Shown one piece after another: positions 14,422 through 22,472 of a DNA stretch of 33,298 bases. The stretch is taken from positions 1 through 33,298 of the forward strand of contig CAYNXB010000026.1 in the NCBI GenBank assembly GCA_964401045.1, written 5' to 3'. Origin of the DNA: CAYNXB01 sp964401045. GTDB lineage: Bacteria > Pseudomonadota > Alphaproteobacteria > Sphingomonadales > Sphingomonadaceae. The notes under the pieces were generated by a model. The model was not told where the DNA came from. It ran no database searches and saw only the letters and a program-made list of their open reading frames with translations. The translations under genes and the position numbers were made by a program. The stretch's first letter is position 1; the number at the start of each line of letters is the position of its first letter.

Positions 14422-14751
14422 ATGATCGACCGCCCGGATCGCCACCTTACCGACAACGACCCCGAGATCGAGAATTCGGAACAGGACGACGAGCTCGAGC
14501 AGAGCCAGACCGTCGCAGAGGAAGCGTTGCGCGGCGAGGCGCGCGTGCCGAGTCCCCTCGACAGCATCAAGGTCCACGGAGGGATCGACGGCAGCGATGT
14601 CGAGCCCGACCTGATCGACCGCATGCGTGACATGGAGCAGTCCGGCCGGATCGACATGGGCGCGTTCGAAGGCGAGCCCAACTTCGACGACAACGAAGAC
14701 GAATACGGCGACGATGCCAAGGAAGACGATCTTCCGGGCGACGGCGAGTAA
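14422..14751 (+). CDS. Highly acidic hypothetical protein
   Basis: 109 residues, of which 37 are Asp/Glu and only 9 Arg/Lys, so strongly acidic and probably disordered in parts. It begins MIDRPDRHLTDNDPEIENSEQDDELEQSQ, has an ordered-looking centre (SPLDSIKVHGGIDGSDVEPDLIDRMRDMEQSGRIDMGAFEGEPNFDDNED), and an acidic tail. AAAGGAG lies 8 nt before the ATG at 14422. It ends directly against the convergent mutS stop with no spacer. I do not recognise a family with a known function. Confidence 0.75.
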   Translation: MIDRPDRHLTDNDPEIENSEQDDELEQSQTVAEEALRGEARVPSPLDSIKVHGGIDGSDVEPDLIDRMRDMEQSGRIDMGAFEGEPNFDDNEDEYGDDAKEDDLPGDGE

Positions 14752-17355
14752 CTACGGCTCTTCGCCGGCCTCGCGCTTCAACTGATAGAGCCGTTCGAGC
14801 GCCTCACGCGGGGTGAGCGCATCGACGTCGAGCGTACGCAACGCCTCGCGCAAGAGGTCGCACTCCTCCTCCTCCGCCGCGAACGCGGCCGAGAACAGCG
14901 GCAGTTCGCCGAGGCCGGCCGCCAGGCCGCCGGTTTCCCGCCGCCCTTTCTCCAGCCGGTCGAGCACCGACTTGGCGCGGGCGACAACGTGCTTCGGCAC
15001 GCCCGCTAGTCGCGCCACCGCAAGGCCGTACGAGCTTTCCGCCGGCCCTTCGGCGACTTCGTGCAACAGCACCAGCTCACCCTTCCATTCGCGCGCGCGC
15101 ACATGATGCAACGACAGCGCTTCGCAAGTTTCGGCGAGCCGGGCGAGCTCGTGGTAATGGGTCGCGAACAGGCAGCGGCAGCGATTGGTCTCGTGCACCG
15201 CCTCGACCACGGCCCACGCGAGAGCGAGGCCATCGTAAGTCGAGGTCCCGCGTCCGACCTCGTCGAGGATCACGAAGCTGCGCTCGGTCGCCTGGCTGAG
15301 GATCGCCGCGGTCTCGACCATCTCGACCATGAAGGTCGAACGTCCGCGGGCAAGGTTGTCGGAGGCGCCGACTCGGCTGAACAGCCGATCGACCAGGCCG
15401 ATTTTGGCCCGCGCGGCGGGAACGTATGCGCCGGCCTGCGCGAGCAGGACGATCAGCGCGTTCTGCCGCAGGAAGGTCGATTTGCCACCCATGTTGGGCC
15501 CGCCGATCAGCCATAACCGCTTGGTCTGCGTGAGGCGGCAATCATTGGCGACGAATCGCTCGCCCTGTGCGGCCAGCGCCGCTTCGACGACGGGATGCCG
15601 CCCTCCTTCGATCTCGAGGCACGGCTCGGCGACGATCTCGGGCTTGCTCCAGCCGCCTTCCGCGGCACGCTCGGCAAGCCCCCCGGCGACGTCGATCCGG
15701 GCCAGCGCGGCGGCGGTCGCTGCGATGCCCCGATGTGCGGCAACGACCTGGCCGACCAGCTCCTCGAAATGCGCCTCCTCGGCCGCCAGCGCATGGCCGC
15801 CCGCTTCGGCGATGCGGCTGGCTTCGGCGTGCAATGAGAGCGAGTTGAAACGCACTGCCCCGGCCATCGTCTGGCGATGGGTGAAGCCACTGTCAGCCGC
15901 CATCAGTGCGTCGGCGTGGCGGGCGGGGACTTCGATGAAGTAGCCCAGCACGCCGTTGTGCCGGATCTTGAGCGCCGAAATGCCGGTCTCGTCGCGGTAC
16001 TTCGCTTCCAACGCGGCGATCGCGCGGCGGGCGTTGCCGGAGACGACGCGCAGCTCGTCGAGCGCGTGGTCATAACCCTCGGCGATGAAGCCCCCGCTGC
16101 CGCGTTCGGTTGGCGGGGTCGGGACCAGCGCGCGGGCCAGCAGATCGGTCAGCGCGCCATGCCCGCCCAGGTTCGGCAGGAGCTCGTCCAGCAGCGGCGG
16201 CCGATCGGGCTGGCCCTCAAGGTGATGCTTGACCCGCCGTGCTTCGAGAAGCCCGTCGCGTACTTGCCCCAGATCGCGCGGGCTTCCGCGTCCGGCGACG
16301 ATACGCCCAAGCGCACGCCCGATGTCGGGGAGGGCGCGTAGCACCTCGCGCAAATCGGCGCGCAACAGCGGATCGTCGTTGAAGAATTGCACCAGCGCCA
16401 GCCGCGCTCTGATGGCCGCCTCATCGGTCAGCGGCGCCGCGAGGTCCTCCGCCAGCAGCCGCGCGCCCGCACCGGTGACGCACCGGTCGACCGCCGCGAG
16501 CAGGCTTCCGGCGCGCCCGCCTCCCTGCGCCTCGAGCACTTCGAGGCTCACGCGGGTCGCCGCGTCCATTGCCAGCCGCGCGCGTCCATCGAGCCCGACG
16601 GGCGGAAGCAGTAGCGGCATCGCGCCGCGCCCCGCATGGTCGAGATAGGCGAGCAGCCCGCCAGCCGCGGCGAGCATCGCCCGGCCAAACTGGCCGAACC
16701 CGTCGAGCGTGGCGACGCCGTGCACCGCCTTGAGCCGTGCTTCGCCCCCGTCACTGGCGAAGTCGCCGCGCGGGCGCGGGATCGCATCGGTCGGCGCACC
16801 CTCCCACTCATCGGGCGCCACCAGCTCGGTCGCGCCGATTCGGGCGAGCGCGGCGTCCATTCCCTCGGGCGCGCATTCCTCGAGCTCCATCCGCCCGGTC
16901 GAGATGTCGCACGCGGCGATGCCGATCGCCCCGCGCACGTCGCACACTGCTGCCAGCACATTCGCGCGGCGTGGCTCGAGCAACGCTTCCTCGGTCAGCG
17001 TCCCGGCAGTGACGAAGCGGACGATGCCACGCTCGACCAGCGCCTTCGATCCCCCGCGCTTCTTTGCCTCTTCGGGCGTTTCGATCTGTTCTGCGATCGC
17101 CACCCGGCAGCCGCCCTTGATCAGCCGCGCGAGATATCCCTCGGCAGAGTGCACCGGAACCCCGCACATGGGGATCGGGGCGCCGTCGTGCTCGCCGCGG
17201 CTGGTGAGCGCGATATCGAGAACCTGACTGGCAGTTTTTGCGTCTTCGAAGAACAGCTCGAAGAAGTCGCCCATTCGGTAGAACAGCAGGCAATCGGCCG
17301 CCTCGCGCTTCAACGCGAAGTATTGCGCCATCATCGGGGTAGCCGCGCCCGCCAT
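14752..17355 (-). CDS. mutS: DNA mismatch repair protein MutS
   Basis: 867-residue MutS, normal length. The mismatch-recognition Phe-x-Glu is in FYRMGDFFELFFEDA near residue 30, the Walker A is GGPNMGGKST near residue 622, and the Walker B is VILDEVGRGTSTYDG near residue 695. THYHELARL follows, and the helix-turn-helix and C-terminal region with the PKHVVARAKSVLDRLEK helix are intact. The frame runs upstream to 17487, but those residues look unnatural and overlap maeB; the ATG at 17355 (MAGAATPMMAQYFALK) fits the family. It is divergent from maeB, an arrangement I recall from other alphaproteobacteria. Confidence 0.96.
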   Translation of the reverse strand: MAGAATPMMAQYFALKREAADCLLFYRMGDFFELFFEDAKTASQVLDIALTSRGEHDGAPIPMCGVPVHSAEGYLARLIKGGCRVAIAEQIETPEEAKKRGGSKALVERGIVRFVTAGTLTEEALLEPRRANVLAAVCDVRGAIGIAACDISTGRMELEECAPEGMDAALARIGATELVAPDEWEGAPTDAIPRPRGDFASDGGEARLKAVHGVATLDGFGQFGRAMLAAAGGLLAYLDHAGRGAMPLLLPPVGLDGRARLAMDAATRVSLEVLEAQGGGRAGSLLAAVDRCVTGAGARLLAEDLAAPLTDEAAIRARLALVQFFNDDPLLRADLREVLRALPDIGRALGRIVAGRGSPRDLGQVRDGLLEARRVKHHLEGQPDRPPLLDELLPNLGGHGALTDLLARALVPTPPTERGSGGFIAEGYDHALDELRVVSGNARRAIAALEAKYRDETGISALKIRHNGVLGYFIEVPARHADALMAADSGFTHRQTMAGAVRFNSLSLHAEASRIAEAGGHALAAEEAHFEELVGQVVAAHRGIAATAAALARIDVAGGLAERAAEGGWSKPEIVAEPCLEIEGGRHPVVEAALAAQGERFVANDCRLTQTKRLWLIGGPNMGGKSTFLRQNALIVLLAQAGAYVPAARAKIGLVDRLFSRVGASDNLARGRSTFMVEMVETAAILSQATERSFVILDEVGRGTSTYDGLALAWAVVEAVHETNRCRCLFATHYHELARLAETCEALSLHHVRAREWKGELVLLHEVAEGPAESSYGLAVARLAGVPKHVVARAKSVLDRLEKGRRETGGLAAGLGELPLFSAAFAAEEEECDLLREALRTLDVDALTPREALERLYQLKREAGEEP

Positions 17356-17458
17356 CGGGGGGACGCTAGCCACGTGCAGAACGATTCGGAAAGGGTAGCG
17401 CAATGCCTTTCCCCTGCCGTTCGGGCGCGCTAGGGCGGCCCAACGAGAGGAGCACCGC
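17356..17458. promoter_or_regulatory. Divergent promoter region mutS/maeB
   Basis: 103 bp between two divergent genes. It carries a 7-bp inverted repeat GGAAAGG (17388-17394) / CCTTTCC (17406-17412) with an 11-nt spacer, next to a GATTC site (17383-17387). This could be an operator or a 5'-UTR hairpin of maeB; no -35/-10 pair is evident. Confidence 0.4.
17446..17452 (+). promoter_or_regulatory. Shine-Dalgarno site for the TTG start of maeB
   Basis: AGAGGAG, 6 nt before the TTG at 17459. There is no ATG near the conserved N-terminus, so this ribosome site decides the start. Confidence 0.8.
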
Positions 17459-19720
17459 TTGGCCGACGAACCCAATGCTAGTTTCACTACCCGCGAGGCG
17501 CTGTTCTATCACACGACCGGCCGACCGGGTAAAATCGAGATCGTGCCGTCCAAGCCTGTGGCGACCCAGCGCGACTTGAGCCTTGCTTATTCGCCTGGCG
17601 TCGCGGCGCCGGTCGAAGCCATCGCTGCCGATCCGGCCTGCGCCTATGACTACACGGCGAAGGGCAACCTCGTCGCCGTCATCTCGAACGGCACCGCGAT
17701 CCTCGGCATGGGCAATCTCGGCGCGCTCGCCAGCAAGCCAGTGATGGAAGGCAAGGCGGTGCTGTTCAAGCGCTTCGCCGACGTGGATTCGATCGATATC
17801 GAGCTCGCTACCGAAGACCCGCAGGCATTCATCGAAGCGGTGGCGCTGATGGAGCCAAGCTTCGGCGGCATCAACCTGGAAGACATCGCCGCGCCCGAAT
17901 GCTTCATCATCGAGCAGGCGTTGCGCGAACGGATGAATATCCCGGTGATGCACGACGACCAGCACGGCACGGCGATCATCGCCGCCGCGGGGCTGATCAA
18001 CGCCTGTCACCTGACCGGACGTGAATTCAAGGACGTGCGGATGGTGGTCAATGGCGCGGGCGCGTCGGCGCTTGCCTGCACGGCGCTGATCAAGGCGATG
18101 GGTGTCCCACATAGCAACGTCATCGTGTGCGACCGTCAGGGCCCGATCTATCCCGGGCGCGCAGGCGTCGACCAGTGGAAGAGCGCGCATGCGGTGCCCA
18201 CGGAAGCGCGCAGCCTGGAAGAGGCCCTCAAGGGTGCCGATGTGTTCCTCGGCCTCTCGGCCGCAGGCGCGCTCAAGCCCGAATGGGTGCGCGACATGGC
18301 TGAGCAGCCGATTATCTTCGCCATGGCCAATCCCGATCCCGAGATCGTGCCGGAGGAGGCCATCGCGGTGCGCCCGGATGCGATCATCGCCACCGGGCGC
18401 TCGGATTATCCGAACCAGGTCAACAACGTGCTCGGCTTCCCGTTCATCTTCCGCGGCGCGCTCGATGTGCGTGCGACTGCGATCAACGAGGAGATGAAGA
18501 TCGCGGCTGCGCAGGCGATCGCCGCGCTCGCCCGTGAACGGGTGCCGGACGAGGTTACCGCCGCCTACGGCAAGAATCACCGCTTCGGGCGCGACTATAT
18601 CATCCCGGCGCCGTTCGATCCGAGGCTGATGGATCGTGTCTCTTCCGCGGTGGCTAAGGCGGCCATGGATTCGGGCGTCGCCCAGCTGCCGATCGAGGAT
18701 CTGGAAGCCTACCGCATGAGCCTGCGCGCGCGGCTCAACCCGACTATTTCGGTACTGACGCAAGTATACGCCGATGCGCAGGCCAATCCCAAGCGCGTGG
18801 TGTTCGCAGAGGCGGAGGAGGACGTGGCGCTTCGTGCGGCGATCCAGTTGCGCGATTTCGGGTATGGCACGCCGGTGCTGGTCGGCCGCACCCAGGCGGT
18901 GCGCGAAAAGCTCGTCGGGCTGGGAATCGCCGATCCGGACACGTTCGAAATCCAGAATTCGGCGGATTCGCCCTTCGTCGCCCAGATGGTCGACTACCTC
19001 TACGGACGATTGCAGCGGCGTGGCTACACCGAGCGCGACGTGCGGCGGCTGGTCAACCAGGACCGCAACGTGTTCGCCTCGCTGCTGGTCGTGCTCGGGC
19101 ATGGCGACGCGATGATCTCGGGCCTTACCCGGCCGTTTGCGCAGACGATCCGCGAAGTGCGGCTGGTGCTCGATCCCAAGCCGGAGGCGGTGCCGTTCGG
19201 CGTGCACATGCTGATCGGCAAGAGCCACACCGTGTTCCTTGCCGACACGACGATCAACGAGCGCCCGAGCGCCGAAGACCTCGCTCACATAGCTCGCGAA
19301 ACCGCGAACATCGCGCGCCGCCTCGGGCATGAGCCGCGTGTCGCGTTCCTGTCCTATTCGACGTTCGGCAATCCATCGGGCAAGTGGCTCGAGAACATCC
19401 GTGACGCAGTCCATTTGCTCGACGCGAATCCGCCGGGGTTCGAGTACGAAGGCGAGATGGCGCCCGACGCCGCGCTCAATCCCGGCGTGATGAAGCTCTA
19501 TCCGTTCAGCCGCCTGTCGGCGCCGGCCAACGTGCTGATCATGCCGGGCCTGCAATCGGCCAACCTTTCGGCCAAGCTTCTGCGTGAGCTCGCCGGGGAG
19601 ACGGTGATCGGCCCGATGCTGGTGGGGATGGAAAAGCCCGTTCAGATCGCGCCGATGACGGCGATTGCGCCCGATATCCTGACGCTGGCGGTGCTCGCCA
19701 GCGCCGGCGTCGTGGGCTGA
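17459..19720 (+). CDS. maeB: NADP-dependent malic enzyme with C-terminal phosphotransacetylase-like domain
   Basis: 753-residue MaeB. It decarboxylates malate to pyruvate with NADP. The N-terminal malic domain has LSLAYSPGVAAPVE, YTAKGNLVAVISNGTAILG and MHDDQHGTA. The Rossmann segment carries VVNGAGASALA near residue 200, and ATGRSDYPNQVNNVLGFPFIFRGALDVRA follows. From about residue 430 a phosphate acetyltransferase-like domain begins (ANPKRVVFAEAEEDVALRAA ... GPMLVGMEKPVQIAP); in MaeB proteins this part is regulatory (acetyl-CoA) rather than catalytic. The start is a rare TTG with a strong ribosome site. Length is as usual for the family. Confidence 0.95.
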   Translation: MADEPNASFTTREALFYHTTGRPGKIEIVPSKPVATQRDLSLAYSPGVAAPVEAIAADPACAYDYTAKGNLVAVISNGTAILGMGNLGALASKPVMEGKAVLFKRFADVDSIDIELATEDPQAFIEAVALMEPSFGGINLEDIAAPECFIIEQALRERMNIPVMHDDQHGTAIIAAAGLINACHLTGREFKDVRMVVNGAGASALACTALIKAMGVPHSNVIVCDRQGPIYPGRAGVDQWKSAHAVPTEARSLEEALKGADVFLGLSAAGALKPEWVRDMAEQPIIFAMANPDPEIVPEEAIAVRPDAIIATGRSDYPNQVNNVLGFPFIFRGALDVRATAINEEMKIAAAQAIAALARERVPDEVTAAYGKNHRFGRDYIIPAPFDPRLMDRVSSAVAKAAMDSGVAQLPIEDLEAYRMSLRARLNPTISVLTQVYADAQANPKRVVFAEAEEDVALRAAIQLRDFGYGTPVLVGRTQAVREKLVGLGIADPDTFEIQNSADSPFVAQMVDYLYGRLQRRGYTERDVRRLVNQDRNVFASLLVVLGHGDAMISGLTRPFAQTIREVRLVLDPKPEAVPFGVHMLIGKSHTVFLADTTINERPSAEDLAHIARETANIARRLGHEPRVAFLSYSTFGNPSGKWLENIRDAVHLLDANPPGFEYEGEMAPDAALNPGVMKLYPFSRLSAPANVLIMPGLQSANLSAKLLRELAGETVIGPMLVGMEKPVQIAPMTAIAPDILTLAVLASAGVVG

Positions 19721-19871
19721 TCCCGGTTTAAGAGCCGCCGTGGAACCGGAATGCCCGCTGCGGGGCGCCATCGGCGGCCCGGGCGCGACGCTACTCAGGA
19801 TTGCCGGGTGCGAGCGCGGAATTCAGCGCTGACCCTGATGTGCGCCGCGATCCGGGCGGCAGGCTGACAGG

Positions 19872-20636
19872 TTAAGACCAGGCGGCCCAGATGCCGTAGA
19901 GGCTGGTCAGGGTCAGCACCGCCCCGACGAGTACCAACATGCGCCTGGCCGGGAAGTGCTTGGCCGCCCAGGCGCCGATCGGGGCGGCCATGATGCCGCC
20001 GATCAGCAGCCCGAGAGTCGCGCCCGCCAGGTCGGCCACGCCGAGGTGGTATATGAACGCGGCCGAGATCGTCACGGTCAGGAAGAACTCGGCTGCGTTG
20101 ACCGTGCCCACCACCTTGCGCGGGTCGGCACCCTGGATCAGCAGGTTCGAAGTCACTACCGGTCCCCAGCCGCCGCCGCCGGCCGCGTCCAGAAACCCGC
20201 CGATCAGCCCGAGCGGTTCGACGATCTTGGCCTCACGGGCCTTCGGCGGATACCGCAGCCCGCGCCACAACAGGTAGAGGCCGATGCTGGCGAGATAGAT
20301 CAGGACGAACGGCTTCACGAGACCCGCGTCGAGGCTCGACAGCAGGTATGCGCCGAGGACGCCGCCGATCATTCCCGGGATCACCAGTCGCAGGAACAGC
20401 TTGCCGTCGATGTTACGATGATAGAGATGGCTGAGACCCGAGGTGGCGGTGGTGAAGCATTCGACCACATGCACCCGCTGCGAGGCGAGGGCTGGCGGCA
20501 CCCCGAGCACGCCGACCAGCAGGGTGCTCGAGATCACCCCGAATGCCATGCCGAGCGCGCCGTCCACCAGCTGCGCGGCGAAACCGACCGCAATGAAAGG
20601 TAGTACGGCAGAGAGATCGAAAGCGCCGAAATGCAT
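19872..20636 (-). CDS. TSUP (TauE/SafE) family membrane permease
   Basis: 254-residue membrane protein with about eight hydrophobic helices and the TauE/SafE signatures FAAQLVDGALGMAFGVISSTLLV and GLIGGFLDAAGGGGWGPVVTSNLL (the repeated half-domain motif). Family members export or import small sulfur-containing anions such as sulfite or sulfonates; the substrate is not predictable here. It stands 136 bp downstream of the SDR gene on the same strand, with its own AT-rich upstream region. Confidence 0.92.
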   Translation of the reverse strand: MHFGAFDLSAVLPFIAVGFAAQLVDGALGMAFGVISSTLLVGVLGVPPALASQRVHVVECFTTATSGLSHLYHRNIDGKLFLRLVIPGMIGGVLGAYLLSSLDAGLVKPFVLIYLASIGLYLLWRGLRYPPKAREAKIVEPLGLIGGFLDAAGGGGWGPVVTSNLLIQGADPRKVVGTVNAAEFFLTVTISAAFIYHLGVADLAGATLGLLIGGIMAAPIGAWAAKHFPARRMLVLVGAVLTLTSLYGIWAAWS

Positions 20637-20660
20637 GGCCGCGGCCCCTATTGTCGCTTC

Positions 20661-20682
20661 GCCCGGCTACCGGGCCTTTTCT
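20661..20682 (+). terminator. GC hairpin with T-tract upstream of the TSUP gene
   Basis: GCCCGG-cta-CCGGGC followed by CTTTTCTC looks like a small intrinsic terminator on the plus strand. No plus-strand gene ends nearby (maeB stops at 19720), so it may terminate antisense transcription, or on the minus strand form a hairpin in the TSUP gene leader. Confidence 0.35.
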
Positions 20683-20772
20683 CAACCAAAAAGATAGAGA
20701 ATCATTTTGGCCCTGAAGCGAGGCTTGTTGCGTTCGATTGCGGCTTATCTGCGGCAGGCCGGCGCGAGGCGG

Positions 20773-21459
20773 TTACCAGGCGATCTCGGTTCCATCGAAT
20801 GCCAGGAAGCGATGCTCGGCAGGGTGCGCTGCCTCGAGCACATCGGCCAGGCCGCGCACGCTTTCGCCCACCGTCAGTGTCGCGGCGGGGCCGCCCATGT
20901 CGGTCTGGACCCAGCCGGGGTGGAGCGAGAGCACGGCGATTCCACGGGCTTTGGCCGCCCGCTCAAAAATTCCGCGCGCAAGGATGTTCTGCGCCGCCTT
21001 GCTCATGCGGTAGAGATCGTAGCCGCCGGAGGATTCGGCGATCGAGCCCAGCCGCGAAGTGGTGAACGCCAGCGTGCCGCCGTCGCGAATCAACGGCAGT
21101 AAGGCTTTCCCGGCGCACGCCGGGCCAACCGCGTTGGTCATCATGATCTCGGCGACCTGCTCCGCAGTGGCCGCCTCGGCCGACTGACCGGGCGAGCCCA
21201 TGATCCCGGCGTTGACCAGAACCGCGTCGAGCGAACCGGCCTCGATCCGGCCAGCCAGCGCATCAAGGCTGGCGCCGTCGGTCACGTCTGCCGCAACGAC
21301 CTCGATCCGGCCGCCCGAACTCGCCGCGGCCTGTTGGAGGGCGTCGCTGGGCGTACGCTGGCTCGCCAGGACGCGCCATCCGCGCCCCGCCAGTTCCTGC
21401 GCCAGGCCGAGGCCGATGCCGCGCGAGGCGCCGATGATCAGGGCAGTGCGGTCGCTCAT
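20773..21459 (-). CDS. Short-chain dehydrogenase/reductase
   Basis: 228-residue classical SDR. The cofactor motif is IIGASRGIGLG (residues 9-18), VNAG follows the fourth strand, and the catalytic set is Ser in FTTSRLGS, then YRMSKAA (Tyr-x3-Lys). An Arg after the second strand (ASQRT) suggests NADP(H). The substrate is unknown. Its start overlaps the trmB stop by ATGA, so it is co-translated with trmB. Confidence 0.9.
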   Translation of the reverse strand: MSDRTALIIGASRGIGLGLAQELAGRGWRVLASQRTPSDALQQAAASSGGRIEVVAADVTDGASLDALAGRIEAGSLDAVLVNAGIMGSPGQSAEAATAEQVAEIMMTNAVGPACAGKALLPLIRDGGTLAFTTSRLGSIAESSGGYDLYRMSKAAQNILARGIFERAAKARGIAVLSLHPGWVQTDMGGPAATLTVGESVRGLADVLEAAHPAEHRFLAFDGTEIAW

Positions 21460-22157
21460 GGGAGTCTCCTGTAGCGGAAGTACCAGACTTCGTGGCCCTG
21501 CTGGCGGGCCTTGGCCTCATAGCGCGTCTCGCACCAGCCGGCGGGGCGTTGCTGCCAGCTTTGCGGGCCTTCGACGAGCCATTCGAACCGGTCGGTGTGG
21601 CGCCGCATCGTCATCAGCGCGTGGCGCAAGTACACCGGATGGTCGGTCGAGAAGCGGAACTCGCCGCCCGGCCGCAGCTTGGCGGCGATCAGCTCGAGAG
21701 GGCCATCGTTCATCATCCGCCGTTTGGCGTGGCGCGCCTTCGGCCAAGGATCTGGGTGCAGCAGGTAAGCAAACGCAAGCGCACCGTCGGGCACGCGATC
21801 GAGTACCGACAGCGCATCGCCCATGTGCAGCCGCACGTTGGTGAGGCCGAGATCGCGCACGTGGGTCAGCGCCGAGGCTACTCCGTTCACGAACGGCTCG
21901 CAGCCGATGAAGCCATGGTCGGGCAGCATGTCTGCGCGGTCCGCGAGATGCTCGCCGCCGCCGAAACCGATCTCGAAATGCAGCGGCCGGGCGGCGCCGA
22001 ACAGGCGTTCGGCGGTGACCGGGCCGTCCTCGGGTACCGCGATCTGCGGCAGCAGCGTTTCGACAAGATCCTGCTGGCTCTTGCGCAACGGCCGTCCCTG
22101 GCTTCGGCCATAGAGCCGGTTGAGCGTGGTGGGATCGCCGGGCTTGTGCGCGGTCAC
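21456..22157 (-). CDS. trmB: tRNA (guanine-N7-)-methyltransferase
   Basis: 233-residue TrmB, which methylates G46 of tRNA with S-adenosylmethionine. Seen: HFEIGFGGGEHL (SAM motif I), FIGCEPFVNGVASAL, LLHPDPWPKARHAKRRM (the conserved PDPWPK.RH.KRR), FSTDHPVYLRHAL and the C-terminal ETRYEAKARQQGHEVWYFRY (TKFE-like). The start is a GTG at 22157 with AAAGG some 14 nt upstream, so the exact start is moderately supported. Overlaps the SDR gene by ATGA. Confidence 0.93.
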   Translation of the reverse strand: MTAHKPGDPTTLNRLYGRSQGRPLRKSQQDLVETLLPQIAVPEDGPVTAERLFGAARPLHFEIGFGGGEHLADRADMLPDHGFIGCEPFVNGVASALTHVRDLGLTNVRLHMGDALSVLDRVPDGALAFAYLLHPDPWPKARHAKRRMMNDGPLELIAAKLRPGGEFRFSTDHPVYLRHALMTMRRHTDRFEWLVEGPQSWQQRPAGWCETRYEAKARQQGHEVWYFRYRRLP

Positions 22158-22405
22158 GGCGTGGGCGCCTTTGCGAGGCTGGCGGGTGAGTGACGGCGAA
22201 CCGGGTGTGAAACTCTGTGACCTTTGGCCGAGTTTTCCAATTTAACCAATATCTTGGCGAAGCTGGGCGGAGCGCGCCCGTGACCTTCCGCGAGGGCACT
22301 ATGGCGCGTCCGGACGATCGAAGGAAATCTGCGGGAGATGTACATGCCGGAGGCGAAGCAGATTTCGCAGCAGTAGGACAGGGTGATTTGATCGGCGGTT
22401 TATGC
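22158..22405. other. Intergenic leader between ctrA terminator and trmB
   Basis: Nearly 250 bp without a credible gene. On the minus strand it is the 5' region of trmB. It contains TTAACCAA at 22242-22249 in an AT-rich stretch and a 9-bp perfect inverted repeat at 22324-22366. A 71-codon plus-strand frame from GTG 22217 runs into the terminator and has no ribosome site, so it was not called. Confidence 0.5.
22324..22366. repeat. 9-bp inverted repeat in the trmB leader
   Basis: GAAATCTGC (22324-22332) and GCAGATTTC (22358-22366) are perfectly complementary around a 25-nt loop. It could fold in a trmB leader transcript or mark a small RNA; no known riboswitch consensus was recognised. Confidence 0.45.
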
Positions 22406-22446
22406 AAAAGAAAAATCGCCCCCGAGGCCTAAGCCTCGGGAGCGAT
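22406..22446 (-). terminator. Intrinsic terminator of ctrA
   Basis: On the minus strand: ATCGCTCCCGAGGC, loop TTAG, GCCTCGGGGGCGAT (13 of 14 pairs), then TTTTTCTTTT. It lies 26 bp after the ctrA stop and is the clearest rho-independent terminator in the window. Confidence 0.92.
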
Positions 22447-22472
22447 GTTCATTCCCGTTCGGGTACCGGAAT

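Noticed and set aside
17366..19771. 801-codon open frame antisense to maeB
   Set aside because: It covers maeB almost exactly, is Arg/His/Asp-rich with no family motifs, and is what a high-GC gene produces on its opposite strand. The maeB frame has complete domains.
20687..20710. Fur-like box (AGAGAATCATTTT) upstream of the TSUP gene
   Set aside because: Only one half resembles the consensus; the CCAAAA/TTTTGG symmetry around it is short and could occur by chance in an AT-rich promoter.
22217..22432. 71-codon plus-strand frame between trmB and ctrA
   Set aside because: It starts at a GTG without a ribosome site and runs through the ctrA terminator hairpin.
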